DNA of 25,880 nucleotides from a virus, in IMG/VR virus record IMGVR_UViG_3300027907_000607, positions 1 to 25,880 of that record; one strand, given 5' to 3'. Shown here in pieces: positions 6,588 through 14,303 of this stretch (position 1 is its first letter; every line of letters starts with the position of its first letter). The notes under the pieces are model-generated. The model saw only the letters and a list, made by a program, of their open reading frames with translations, was not told the origin of the DNA and made no database searches. The position numbers were made by a program, and so were the translations under genes.

Positions 6588-7275
6588 TCAGAATCGCACG
6601 ATTTGCTCAGCAATGTGTGCGGCATTTGGTTTACATAGGTGCGCTTATAGGACGCAAATCCTTAGCGAATCGGCGGATCTGTTGAATGAATCGGTGGAAA
6701 GCGAAAGTGATCGCTCAGTGACTTACGAGGATCGTTGCGCCGCTAAGTGAGTTGTGCCCAAAGCGAAAGTCAAAGGGCAGACTTCCAGCGCTCAGCAGAC
6801 GAAGCTCAGGTAAGCATTGACGAGGTAGACCACAGCCGTTAGGACGCCAACCTGGAGGGCTCTCTGAGTGACACGCTTTCCAGTCATCATTTCCACGTTA
6901 GGCCGTCGCATCTAGTTTGTCAAAGGGATCGATTCACCACTCCCTACGCTGCCCGATAGAGCCGCAGCCACACAGCGAACATTCGACCACACCGCCCTCT
7001 GTGCGCCAGTCCTCGGCTCCGACTTCTCTCTTGACCCACTGGTCGGTGTGAAGTGGCCTACTGTCGTCTACACCGCTACCCACTTTTCAGCATTGGAGTG
7101 ACGGGTTAGAGAGTGAGATAAGGGCTGCAATTTCACGATAAGTCGCAAAAACGCCCGTAAACACCGCCGATATCCGTAGTAGTGACGGGTTGAGCTATTT
7201 CCCTATTTCTTTCTAGAGAGAGATATATAGAGAAAGAGTGGGGATCAACCCGTCACCCGTCACTCAGTATCCAGA
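6588..7275. other. 688-base region without a convincing gene
   Basis: No frame has protein-like composition and no tRNA cloverleaf was found. It contains an AGCGA/TCGCT hairpin (6700-6715), a leftward perfect TTGACA box (6918-6923) with a poor -10, a lone AGTGACGGGTT unit (7097-7107) and the inverted-repeat element at 7181-7264. It may be a decayed gene region or a regulatory/replication segment. Confidence 0.5.
7181..7264. repeat. Inverted-repeat element, copy 2
   Basis: AGTGACGGGTTGA (7181-7193) faces TCAACCCGTCAC (7245-7256), extended by a second CCGTCAC ending at 7263, so perfect 12-bp arms enclose about 51 bases. The core reads CTTTCTAGAGAGAGATATAT then AGAGAAAGAGTGGGGATC. It aligns through its whole length with copy 1 at 836-920. 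Here every arm unit has C where copy 1 has A. It starts 12 bases beyond the stop of the next leftward gene, so it may also act as that gene's 3' structure. Confidence 0.8.
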
Positions 7276-7476
7276 CTAAGCGTTCTCCCGCTTTTGGTGT
7301 TGAACCAGTGGCTCCTCAAGCTCCACCCGCAAGAATTCCTGTGCGTCTGAGAGTGAGACGGGACGGCCCAGCATGACGCTGAAATGATAGCGACACTCCT
7401 CGATGGTGCGCCATTCGTCGATTCTCTGCACCACTAGGACATCACGAAGGCGTTCACGTTCAATAGCTGAGAGCAT
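7276..7476 (-). CDS. Small hypothetical protein
   Basis: This 66-residue protein is charged and helical, with an IDEWRTIEECRYHFSVMLGR segment that could be a small helix-turn-helix-like or partner-binding fold. No family is recognised. The start at 7476 is chosen for its AGAGGA ribosome site 5 bases upstream; a GTG at 7521 with a weaker site would add 15 residues. It lies just upstream of the copy-2 inverted-repeat element. Confidence 0.6.
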   Translation of the reverse strand: MLSAIERERLRDVLVVQRIDEWRTIEECRYHFSVMLGRPVSLSDAQEFLRVELEEPLVQHQKRENA

Positions 7477-7622
7477 CACGTTCCTCTCAATAAATGCCGA
7501 GATGGCGGTCGGACCATTCACCCTCAGCCTCTGTATCCCATAGAGACGCAGCTCGTTAATGGGTATTGGCTCTACCGCTATCGGAAGACCACGAAGCGCA
7601 TGCTGTCGTAAGAACGCTCGGC

Positions 7623-7844
7623 TTAGCGGTCGATCAACCGTGGTTGATCCGTTGGTCCCATGCTCACAGCTACCAGACGATTATTGACGCGCACCGCCGA
7701 CACGCCGAATGGACTCGTCTTCTGCGCTGGCACAACGACGGTCGCCATGTGCGTAACGGGAGCCAGCCTGTTCGCAATCACTCCCACGGCTACCAGTGAG
7801 GACACCCACAGAACAGCCACGATAGACACAGTGCGAATTGACAT
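7623..7844 (-). CDS. Small membrane or exported protein
   Basis: This 73-residue protein opens with a hydrophobic segment (residues about 5-25, VSIVAVLWVSSLVAVGVIA) that is a membrane anchor or signal sequence, followed by a short polar, Val/Ala-rich part. The ATG at 7844 is preferred because AGGAG lies 9 bases upstream; the ATG at 7853 abuts that site too closely. The function is unknown; a superinfection-exclusion or lysis-accessory role is only a guess. Confidence 0.65.
   Translation of the reverse strand: MSIRTVSIVAVLWVSSLVAVGVIANRLAPVTHMATVVVPAQKTSPFGVSAVRVNNRLVAVSMGPTDQPRLIDR
7632..7649. promoter_or_regulatory. 18-bp palindrome of the GATCA-N8-TGATC type
   Basis: GATCAACCGTGGTTGATC has perfect 8-bp arms with a 2-base centre, matching the half-sites of the palindrome at 3589-3608. 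It lies inside the last codons of a small gene, so it could be a transcript-end hairpin, a binding site or coincidence. Confidence 0.4.
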
Positions 7845-7946
7845 GACATTCATCTCCTGAGAAGGGTGACGACTCGTTCAAATTGTGTGACCAGGATATT
7901 GGCTAGTCAATCCCTTCTTCGACACCTCTCGCTTAGAAAGGTTCCC

Positions 7947-8240
7947 ATGATTCCCCGCACCAGACCCGCCATTCCCACAGCCGCAGAAGAGAAGCCCATA
8001 CCTGAGGCCGAACAAATCGAAGTGACAGACCTTGCGCTGATGTTCGCTGGTGGGCATGTGTTGCCGATGACGATCTTCCCCGAAGATGAATTCTTCAACG
8101 CAGCGGATTCACCACAAATGAGCGTGAAGTCCGCCTCGACAGGTGAAATCACCATCATCCACAAAGACAGGCTACTCTACGAAGTCTCCCGCAAGCGCAC
8201 CATCACTCGTGTGAAGAAAGCCACCACCCCCGCCGTCTAG
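7947..8240 (+). CDS. Hypothetical protein ahead of terminase
   Basis: This 97-residue protein is Pro/Glu-rich at the start, then appears beta-rich (LALMFAGGHVLPMTIFPEDE; then TGEITIIHKDRLLYEVSRKR). No family is recognised. The ATG at 7947 has AAAGG 5 bases upstream. It lies 62 bases before the large terminase and shares its direction, so it is probably co-transcribed. Confidence 0.7.
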   Translation: MIPRTRPAIPTAAEEKPIPEAEQIEVTDLALMFAGGHVLPMTIFPEDEFFNAADSPQMSVKSASTGEITIIHKDRLLYEVSRKRTITRVKKATTPAV

Positions 8241-8302
8241 CGTCGGCTCCCGGCTTCCGCCTCAATCCCGCTGGTCCTTCTCGCCATGAGTCCGCTACAG
8301 CT

Positions 8303-9709
8303 ATGCCTAGTCCCTACGCGTTCACCGTCAACGACACGGTTCTGTTCGATCCGCTTCCTGGCGCACAGCGCGAGTTCCTTGCAGCTCAAGAGGCCAACGT
8401 CTTCCTCTGGGGCAATCGTGGTGGCGGCAAATCCATCACGGCGCGGATGTTCTGCCATGCGATGGCACTTGCCCATCCCGGCTTCATCTACTACGTCGTT
8501 CGTCGCAGCTTCCCCGAGCTGACCAAGAACCACCTCATCTACCTGGATGAGGAAATGAAGAAGTTCGATGGGAAATACAACAAGACCGAGCACATGTGCT
8601 ACTACCCGAACGGCAGCATCGGGTTTTACGCACAGTGCAACAGCGCGGAGGATGTGAAGAAGGTCGTTGGTGCGGAAGCCGCGCTGATCATCTTCGACGA
8701 AGCCCCAGAACTCGAGTGGGAGTGGATACGGCTCATCGCCGCATCTGCTCGTGTATCGAAGTCATCGGGACTGATGCCGATGATGCGGTATCTCGGAAAC
8801 CCCATCGGGCCATCGATTGATGACCTGTGGACCTACTGCATCGACAAGACCGTTGATCCGCTGAAAGACCCCGAGTATCGCCCGCAAGACTGGCGAGCCA
8901 TTGAGATCAGGCTCGAAGACAACGCCCACCTCGATACGGAGCAATACAAACGGCAGTTTGCGGGCATCCCCGAGCACATTCGCAAGGCGTGGCTAGAGGG
9001 CAAGCGCGTTGTCGAAGGCGCGTATTTCATTATCGACCCCGATGCCCACTTCACTCGTGAGTATGTCAGCACGCAAGGCGCTCTCATCTATCGCGCAGTC
9101 GATTGGGGCACGCATGATGCCGCCGTGTGTCTCTGGATTGCGGTGTTTCCGTCTGGCCGAGCGATTGTGTTCAAGGAACGGAGCTGGACTCACACGACCG
9201 CGAAAGAGGTTGCCGCAGAGATCAAGCGTGAGTCTGCAGGGATGAGGGTCATCGAAACGTTTTGTGACCCGACGATGTTCCCACCGGAAGGATCGGACCT
9301 TCAGCTTGCCGGAAACATCATGGAGGCGAACGGCGTTCCGCTCACCAAGTCACGCAACGACCGCACCGCAGCAGGATTCGCTATCAGTGAATGGCTCTAT
9401 ACGCCGCTGGCTGATGGCAAGCCACGGCTGCAGATTCACAAATCCGACTTCGCCGGTATCGGCTGTCCGATGCTCATCAAGACGCTTCCAGCCATGCGAA
9501 TGGACCCGAAGAATCCAGGTCGGCTGGCCGATGGGAATGACCATTGGGTCATTGCACTTGGGTATTTCTGTATGGCTCCATCAAGCGCACCTCGCATCGT
9601 TACGCCTGTTGCCGGACCCACCCGTATTCAACAACTCATCCGACAGGCCGCGATGAGTCGTGGCATGGGACGCACTCGGCTGGGCCGTGAAAGCGTTCGA
9701 GTCCGATAG
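8303..9709 (+). CDS. terL: Large terminase subunit (packaging ATPase and nuclease)
   Basis: This 468-residue protein is the DNA-packaging motor, which pumps phage DNA into the prohead and cuts it. The ATPase has Walker A WGNRGGGKS at residues 36-44 and Walker B LIIFDE at 128-133. The RNase H-like nuclease shows RAVDWG (Asp267), FCDP (Asp322) and GNDHW (Asp413), the three acidic positions expected for metal binding. The length is typical. No strong ribosome site precedes the ATG, and a nearby out-of-frame ATG lies at 8286. It is followed by a short GC hairpin and a membrane-protein insert rather than by the portal, which lies more than 5 kb downstream. Confidence 0.95.
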   Translation: MPSPYAFTVNDTVLFDPLPGAQREFLAAQEANVFLWGNRGGGKSITARMFCHAMALAHPGFIYYVVRRSFPELTKNHLIYLDEEMKKFDGKYNKTEHMCYYPNGSIGFYAQCNSAEDVKKVVGAEAALIIFDEAPELEWEWIRLIAASARVSKSSGLMPMMRYLGNPIGPSIDDLWTYCIDKTVDPLKDPEYRPQDWRAIEIRLEDNAHLDTEQYKRQFAGIPEHIRKAWLEGKRVVEGAYFIIDPDAHFTREYVSTQGALIYRAVDWGTHDAAVCLWIAVFPSGRAIVFKERSWTHTTAKEVAAEIKRESAGMRVIETFCDPTMFPPEGSDLQLAGNIMEANGVPLTKSRNDRTAAGFAISEWLYTPLADGKPRLQIHKSDFAGIGCPMLIKTLPAMRMDPKNPGRLADGNDHWVIALGYFCMAPSSAPRIVTPVAGPTRIQQLIRQAAMSRGMGRTRLGRESVRVR

Positions 9710-9712
9710 TCA

Positions 9713-9726
9713 CCCGCTCCGGCGGG
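9713..9726. other. Short GC hairpin after terminase
   Basis: CCCGC and GCGGG enclose four bases directly after the terminase stop. No T-run follows. It may stabilise the 3' end or weakly terminate. Confidence 0.4.
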
Positions 9727-9748
9727 CTCACATCGCCCAACAAGACTA

Positions 9749-9776
9749 TTGACTTACAAAATGTAAGAACGATAAT
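9749..9776 (+). promoter_or_regulatory. Sigma-70-type promoter of the membrane-protein gene
   Basis: TTGACT (9749-9754, 5 of 6 to consensus) and GATAAT (9771-9776, 5 of 6) are spaced 16 bases apart. The surrounding AT-rich stretch is the most AT-rich seen in this packaging region. The promoter points at the gene starting at 9823. Confidence 0.6.
9753..9767. promoter_or_regulatory. Palindromic operator within the promoter spacer
   Basis: CTTACAAAATGTAAG is a perfect 6-bp palindrome with a 3-base centre, overlapping the -35 edge and the spacer. A repressor bound here would block the promoter at 9749-9776. Confidence 0.5.
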
Positions 9777-9822
9777 CATTATATTATTTCGCGCATTCGA
9801 CCACTTTCGAGTGAAGACACCT

Positions 9823-10296
9823 ATGACTAATCACGTCGTCACAATCATTCAGGACGTGTTTCATCACAAGTTACTGATGGTGCGTGCCCTCGTGGTGGGT
9901 CTGGTGGGAGCGATTATCACGGGACAGCTTGTAATACTGCCTTTGATGGGCATATTCCTGCCTGACGGACTAAATGCGGGTGGATCCTTCTCGTGGCATC
10001 TATTCCTGACACGATGGGCACCCATTCACGGTGCTCATGGGGCGTTTACTGGCTGGCTGATCGCAAGGCTCCACCGAAGCGTTCGCGGAGCAGCATTGAC
10101 TGTGTTCGTCGTGTTTGGACTTCCAGCCGTCCTACCGCGCTTATTTAGGTTGGCGCTTCGGCTAAGCCCGATGTTCTTTCCAATCTTGGCACAATCGTTT
10201 TGGCCAGTGGTCTGCTTGGTAGCAAGTGGCTTGATCTTTGTGAAGTCGGTCGCATCCAAGAACCCTACTCCGTCTTCCGCCCGGCTAAATCTCTAG
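9823..10296 (+). CDS. Multi-pass membrane protein insert
   Basis: This 157-residue protein shows about four hydrophobic segments (residues near 20-45, 65-85, 92-112 and 120-142), with a conserved-looking histidine/tryptophan stretch, HGAHGAFTGWLIARLHR, between two of them. No known family is certain. It splits the terminase and scaffold genes and carries its own promoter/operator, a pattern typical of moron genes that change the host surface or prevent superinfection. The ATG at 9823 is chosen over an upstream GTG at 9811; the ribosome site is weak. The next gene begins about 70 bases after its stop. Confidence 0.7.
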   Translation: MTNHVVTIIQDVFHHKLLMVRALVVGLVGAIITGQLVILPLMGIFLPDGLNAGGSFSWHLFLTRWAPIHGAHGAFTGWLIARLHRSVRGAALTVFVVFGLPAVLPRLFRLALRLSPMFFPILAQSFWPVVCLVASGLIFVKSVASKNPTPSSARLNL

Positions 10297-10364
10297 CTCC
10301 TTCCTTCACCCTGCACTTCAGCAGGCCCGCCGCTATCCGGTCAGATAGCGCCTCAGGTAAGCCT

Positions 10365-11471
10365 TTGTCCGATCCAAATACCGCTACCGCAGTCGTTGCG
10401 TCCTTCGAAACCCTTCCGTCCGCAGTTGAGTCAACATCAACCGTTGAAGCCAGCACGAACGGCACTGGTGAGACCCCAAACACAAGCTCTCAATCCGAGC
10501 CAACGCTCGAAGACAACATCGCTGAAGCCCTCCGAGCCCTAGATGGAGACGAACAGCCCGAACCTGGGCGTGTTGAGACGGCTCCTGAATCTCAGTCTGA
10601 GACCGATGAGGACCGTTTCAATCGTGAGAACGAACTTGAGCCGGGATTCCACAGGAAGCGCGACAACCGTATTCCGCACAAACGTGTGACGGAGATGGTA
10701 TCGAAGGCTCAAGCGAAGATCCTGAAAGAGTTGACCGGAGCCGAGCTGCCAGCAGGTATGACGCTTGAGGCTCATCTCGCGCAGCACAAGACGGCGTTTG
10801 CTGACACGACGACCAAGCTGAAGACTTACGAGAGTCGGATCGTCAACGTCGATAAGATCGAGAAGATCATGCAGGACGATCCTGCGCAGTATCTACAACT
10901 GCTCGCAGATACGTTCCCCGCTTACGCCCAATTGCTGAATGGCGGTGGCACTGCAGTTCGTCGTGAAGCTCCGGCACAGGATGAGATGCCACAGCCTGAC
11001 TACGATCTGGGCAATGGCCAGTTCACCTACAGCGTCGAAGGGCTACAGAAGCGTGATGAGTGGCTAGCTCGACAGGTCGAAGCCCGCATCACGAAGCAGT
11101 TCGCTCCGCTGACACAGAAGTTGGAACAGGAGAAGCAAGCGCTTGCCGCACAGCAACTGATTGAGGTGAACATTCCTGCTGCGACCAAGCAGCTTCAGCG
11201 GATGGAAGCTTCACGGCCACTATTCAAGGAGCACAAACGGGAAATTCTTGCCAAGCTCCAGGCCGACCCGACCCTTGCTGTCGAGGACGCCTATTGGGAT
11301 GTCGTGGGGGCGAAGCTCCAGACCGATCGGAACAAGATCCGGCAGGAGATCATCGAAGAACAGAAGCGTATTCCCCGCTCCACCTCCACAACGGCCAACG
11401 CTCCGACCCAAAAGGTTGAGGACGAGAACGATCTGAATGCGCGGATCGCCACAGCGATTAAAGGGCTGTAA
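10365..11471 (+). CDS. Probable scaffolding protein
   Basis: This 368-residue protein has the acidic, Ser/Thr/Pro-rich start and the long Gln/Lys/Glu coiled-coil helices expected of a capsid scaffold (about residues 115-350). It lies directly before the major capsid gene. The start is uncertain: TTG at 10365 follows an AGG sequence by 7 bases and begins cleanly after the preceding gene; a longer frame would reach back into that gene. No protease motif is visible, so processing may be by another protein or none. The basic C-terminal ends of such proteins usually bind the capsid; here the end reads ARIATAIKGL. Confidence 0.75.
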   Translation: MSDPNTATAVVASFETLPSAVESTSTVEASTNGTGETPNTSSQSEPTLEDNIAEALRALDGDEQPEPGRVETAPESQSETDEDRFNRENELEPGFHRKRDNRIPHKRVTEMVSKAQAKILKELTGAELPAGMTLEAHLAQHKTAFADTTTKLKTYESRIVNVDKIEKIMQDDPAQYLQLLADTFPAYAQLLNGGGTAVRREAPAQDEMPQPDYDLGNGQFTYSVEGLQKRDEWLARQVEARITKQFAPLTQKLEQEKQALAAQQLIEVNIPAATKQLQRMEASRPLFKEHKREILAKLQADPTLAVEDAYWDVVGAKLQTDRNKIRQEIIEEQKRIPRSTSTTANAPTQKVEDENDLNARIATAIKGL

Positions 11472-11875
11472 AAGTGAGCGGTTTCACGCTCCTCATCCCA
11501 CAGGAGCCGTTTCCGTCTAACTAACTCATATAGAGGAACTCCCCACGTTCCTCATTTGCGCTCCGATCTGCCGCGCACCATCGCCGTTGACGGTGCCCGA
11601 TCAGAGCCACTTGGTTTCTCCCTCTTCGTGCGCTCCCAGGAGTAGCGTGTTCGACTCCCGAGCGAGAACCTCCCACACTCAGACACATTCGGAAGGGAAC
11701 AGACGACGTGTCGTTTGCCCCTTCCGCCCGCCTTCTTGCGTTGGGCGCACCAAGCAAGGCTTCTGCTGGTAGGCCAACCGGCTCCTCCCTTACCTGACGG
11801 GTTAGTCAGAAATCCATCCTCGTATTTCTCTCAACCCGGCTGTCTCTCCGACAGCACTCAAAGGTAATCACAACA
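11472..11875 (+). other. 404-base structured leader of the capsid gene
   Basis: No gene fits. The stretch is packed with potential RNA hairpins: 11477-11492, GAGGAAC/GTTCCTC (11533-11553), a branched stem-loop with GATC/GATC and GCACC/GGTGC pairs (11561-11606), GGAAGGG/CCCTTCC around an inner ACGA/TCGT (11691-11725) and GCTGTC/GACAGC (11839-11855). An AAAGG ribosome site lies at 11860-11864. This looks like a folded 5' leader that tunes or protects the capsid message. Confidence 0.55.
11477..11492. repeat. Hairpin repeat, inverted copy of that at 14229
   Basis: AGCGGTTTCACGCTCC is the reverse complement, with one mismatch in 16, of GGAGCGTGAAAGCGCT at 14229-14244. Both fold as short hairpins in gaps of the structural module. 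Confidence 0.5.
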
Positions 11876-12808
11876 ATGGCTGTTCTCTCTCAGCAGGTTT
11901 CTGCTGCTTACAACGAAGTTATCAAGGACCGCAACAAGCCCTTCAATCAGTGGGGCGAGAATGCCTTTCTCAAAGCGCTCGAAGAGAAGGGATTCATCGA
12001 CCGTCGTGCGGGCGGCAATCAGATCGAGTTCACGCTCGACATTCAGGTGAACGCAGGTGCGGACATTCTCGCAGCGGACACCACGGCGGTTTCGACATCG
12101 GTCACGGATGTGCTCGGTGGAGCGGTTTACGACTGGCGTCCTATCGTCAGCCCGATCAACTGGACCATTCACGACGAAGCCAAGCTCGAAGGCGATGCGA
12201 ACGCCAAGGTTCCCTTCCTCCGCTCGCTCGCGGAGAACGCAATCATGTCCCACGATCAGGTCATGGAGCAGGCGCTGTTCTCGACCTCCACGGACAGCTT
12301 CTTGGGTCTTCAGAACCTCGTTCCAACGACTGGCCAGCCGAATGCTGGTGGTATCGACGGCGCGTCAGCGGCTTACTGGCGCAACTATGCAGATACGTAT
12401 CAGGCCGATGGCTCCGATATTCTCATCGCCTTCGGTCTGGCGTTCGATACGGCAGCCAAGGGCACGGGCGGATCGCAACCCACGATGGTCGTGAGCGGCA
12501 TTGACACGAAGAACGTCTTCGAGTCGCAGCTCACCCCGAATCAACGTTACGAGGGCAAGACGGGCGTAGCGGGCTTCGAGATGCTCAAGGTGCGTAGCGC
12601 CGATTACGTCTACTCGATGCACGGCGGCACCAAGGCGTATTTCCTCAACCCGCGTGGCTTCAAGCTCGTGGTCAACAAGAACTACTTCCGCAAGCTGGAA
12701 CCGGCTGAGCGGATGGTCTCGGCGGCGATGCGTCAGAAGCTGATCTTCTCGTCAGCACAGGCGTGCATCTCGGCTCCGAGCCGTCTCGCGGTTGTGTCGC
12801 AGGCGTAA
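11876..12808 (+). CDS. Major capsid protein
   Basis: This 310-residue protein is the likely shell subunit, in the size range of HK97-fold capsids without a pro-domain. It has a helical start (about residues 1-40), then beta-rich segments with DILAADTTAVSTSVTDV and a P-domain-like region around residues 150-270 (an SFLGLQNLVP loop, later an MVVSGIDTKNVFE strand-helix). The placement right after the scaffold and its long leader, plus the compact composition, support the call. No sequence motif is decisive, so a fold prediction would be the test. The ATG has AAAGG 11 bases upstream. Confidence 0.8.
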   Translation: MAVLSQQVSAAYNEVIKDRNKPFNQWGENAFLKALEEKGFIDRRAGGNQIEFTLDIQVNAGADILAADTTAVSTSVTDVLGGAVYDWRPIVSPINWTIHDEAKLEGDANAKVPFLRSLAENAIMSHDQVMEQALFSTSTDSFLGLQNLVPTTGQPNAGGIDGASAAYWRNYADTYQADGSDILIAFGLAFDTAAKGTGGSQPTMVVSGIDTKNVFESQLTPNQRYEGKTGVAGFEMLKVRSADYVYSMHGGTKAYFLNPRGFKLVVNKNYFRKLEPAERMVSAAMRQKLIFSSAQACISAPSRLAVVSQA

Positions 12809-12822
12809 TCACTGACGTGTGA

Positions 12823-12851
12823 ATAGGGGCGCTCGATTCGGGTGCCCTTAT
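12823..12851. terminator. 12-bp hairpin after the capsid gene
   Basis: ATAGGGGCGCTC and GGGTGCCCTTAT pair fully, counting G-U pairs, around a 5-base loop. No T-run follows, so it is more likely an attenuator or 3' stabiliser than a full terminator. Confidence 0.5.
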
Positions 12852-12880
12852 CGCGTCTCACATTTCAGGAGATTACGCAC

Positions 12881-13663
12881 ATGGCAGAACTTTCATTTCA
12901 ACTCGCCGGGATTGTGGGCAATACCTCTTCAGTCCATGACTCGGCACTCAACACAGTCGGACAGGTTGCCTACAACCCCGCGACAGGTGACAAGTTCATC
13001 TACCTCAAGGGTGTGGCATCCACCGTCGCAACCGATTTCGTCACCTATGACGAATTGGGCGCAACCACGCGGCTCCTGACTGGTCAGGTTGGTCCTCTCG
13101 CCGTCGCAATGGCGGCTGTCGTGGCGAACAAATACGGCTGGTATCAGATCGGTGGATCGGCCCAGGCGAACACCGGCACGATTGCGGATAACGCGGCGCT
13201 CTACGCCACGGCAACCGCTGGCCGTGCAGACGATCTCCCGACCGTTGGTGGAGTGAATCAGCTCCAGGGCGTCACGGCTCGCTCAACCGTCACCGCAAAC
13301 GTCTCAACGGTTCAACTCGACAACCCACGTATTGGTGTGGCGGCAGCACCCACCGTCGTGGAATACGCGGCTGATGGCGCGATTGCTGTCACACCGCACA
13401 TGGCCGTGCTGTCCAAAGCCGGTGTGGGTGCGTATACCATCGCAGCCCCGTCGTATGACGGTGTGATCATCGACGTGGTGAATACCACATCTAACGCGCA
13501 CGTCATTACTGGAACGAACCTGTTCTGGGCGGGCGTGACAGGTGGACCGTTCAACAAGGTCACGGCAACCGCGTTCCCTGGCGGCACAGCCCGCTTGCTT
13601 GGAATGGGTGGCTTGTGGCACGTCATGGGCGCTGGGGTAGGCGCACCAACCGTAGGCGACTAA
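12881..13663 (+). CDS. Capsid decoration-like virion protein
   Basis: This 260-residue protein is Ala/Thr/Val/Gly-rich and beta-rich, with two apparent parts. Residues about 1-150 include YNPATGDKFIYLKGVAST and YGWYQIGGSA; residues about 160-255 form a repeat-like beta domain (PHMAVLSKAGVGAYTIAAPS, then VVNTTSNAHVITGTNLFW). This composition and the place after the capsid gene suit a head decoration or cement protein. The start at 12881 has AGGAG 9 bases upstream. Confidence 0.65.
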   Translation: MAELSFQLAGIVGNTSSVHDSALNTVGQVAYNPATGDKFIYLKGVASTVATDFVTYDELGATTRLLTGQVGPLAVAMAAVVANKYGWYQIGGSAQANTGTIADNAALYATATAGRADDLPTVGGVNQLQGVTARSTVTANVSTVQLDNPRIGVAAAPTVVEYAADGAIAVTPHMAVLSKAGVGAYTIAAPSYDGVIIDVVNTTSNAHVITGTNLFWAGVTGGPFNKVTATAFPGGTARLLGMGGLWHVMGAGVGAPTVGD

Positions 13664-13677
13664 CACGTTGCTCTCTT

Positions 13678-13702
13678 GAGGTGAGTCATCCTGATTCACC
13701 TC
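13678..13702 (+). terminator. 11-bp hairpin terminator
   Basis: GAGGTGAGTCA and TGATTCACCTC pair over 11 positions (one G-U) around a TCC loop, followed by TTCTCCTCTTC. The stem is strong and the tail is only partly T-rich, so termination is likely partial. Confidence 0.6.
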
Positions 13703-13785
13703 TTCTCCTCTTCAACCTCCATTCGCAGCACTCGCCTCACATGCTGAGGACAAGGCTGTGATGCAACCAAGAAGGCCAACACACA

Positions 13786-14142
13786 ATGGCAGCTCCTAGA
13801 CCGTGGACGGTGGTCGTGACCCCGAACGCGGATACTCTCGTTCCCGTCAAAGCCGCAGTGGCCGGACGCACGCACGTCGTCACCAAGATCGTCTGGGCCA
13901 TCGGCACTCACGTCAACGCGAAATACATGTCGGTGCAGGACTCGGCGGATACGCCGGTTGTGCTGGCGACGTTCCGTGACCTGACCAAAGCGGCAGGCGT
14001 GGAAGATTGCTTTGAAGTGAACTTCAGCGACCGTAACGATGGTGGCGGCTTCCCCTGCACCGCAGGCAAAGCCATCAACGTCGTCGGTGATGCCTCCAGC
14101 CACACGACCGGCAAGATGACCGTGCAGGGCTACACCATCTAA
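13786..14142 (+). CDS. Small beta-rich virion protein
   Basis: This 118-residue protein is Val/Thr/Ala-rich, with a VTPNADTLVPVKAAVAGRTH beta-like start and an Asp/Gly-rich loop (FSDRNDGGGFPCTAGKA). It could be a second decoration protein or a small head protein, judged only by composition and location. AGAAGG lies upstream of the ATG at a longish spacing. Confidence 0.65.
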   Translation: MAAPRPWTVVVTPNADTLVPVKAAVAGRTHVVTKIVWAIGTHVNAKYMSVQDSADTPVVLATFRDLTKAAGVEDCFEVNFSDRNDGGGFPCTAGKAINVVGDASSHTTGKMTVQGYTI

Positions 14143-14227
14143 ATTCCACCAGTTTGGCATTCATAGGACAGCGCACTACAGCCGGAAGTCCTCCCGCTTG
14201 AACGCGCGAATGTCAAGGAACAGTCGG

Positions 14228-14259
14228 GGGAGCGTGAAAGCGCTTCCCTTTCTGTTTTT
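14228..14259 (+). terminator. Rho-independent terminator
   Basis: A GGGAGCG/CGCTTCCC stem with one bulge and a 6-base loop is followed by TTTCTGTTTTT. It lies about 85 bases after a small virion gene and about 45 bases before the next gene. Confidence 0.65.
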
Positions 14260-14303
14260 CCGTCCAGTTCATTCCTTCGGTTTTCCGTTTAGGTGATCAG
14301 ACA

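Noticed and set aside
7660-7860. 66-codon rightward frame opposite the small membrane gene
   Set aside because: It is a mirror of the leftward gene, which has a ribosome site and a signal-like start.
9749-9800. AT-rich stretch as a replication origin or attachment site
   Set aside because: It fits a promoter with an operator better; no iterons, integrase or duplicated ends were seen.
11641-11665. GTTCGACTCC, resembling a tRNA T-loop
   Set aside because: No matching acceptor, D or anticodon stems could be drawn around it.
11587-11772. 61-codon frame in the capsid leader
   Set aside because: Ser/Arg/Pro-rich noise without a ribosome site; the region is better explained by RNA hairpins.
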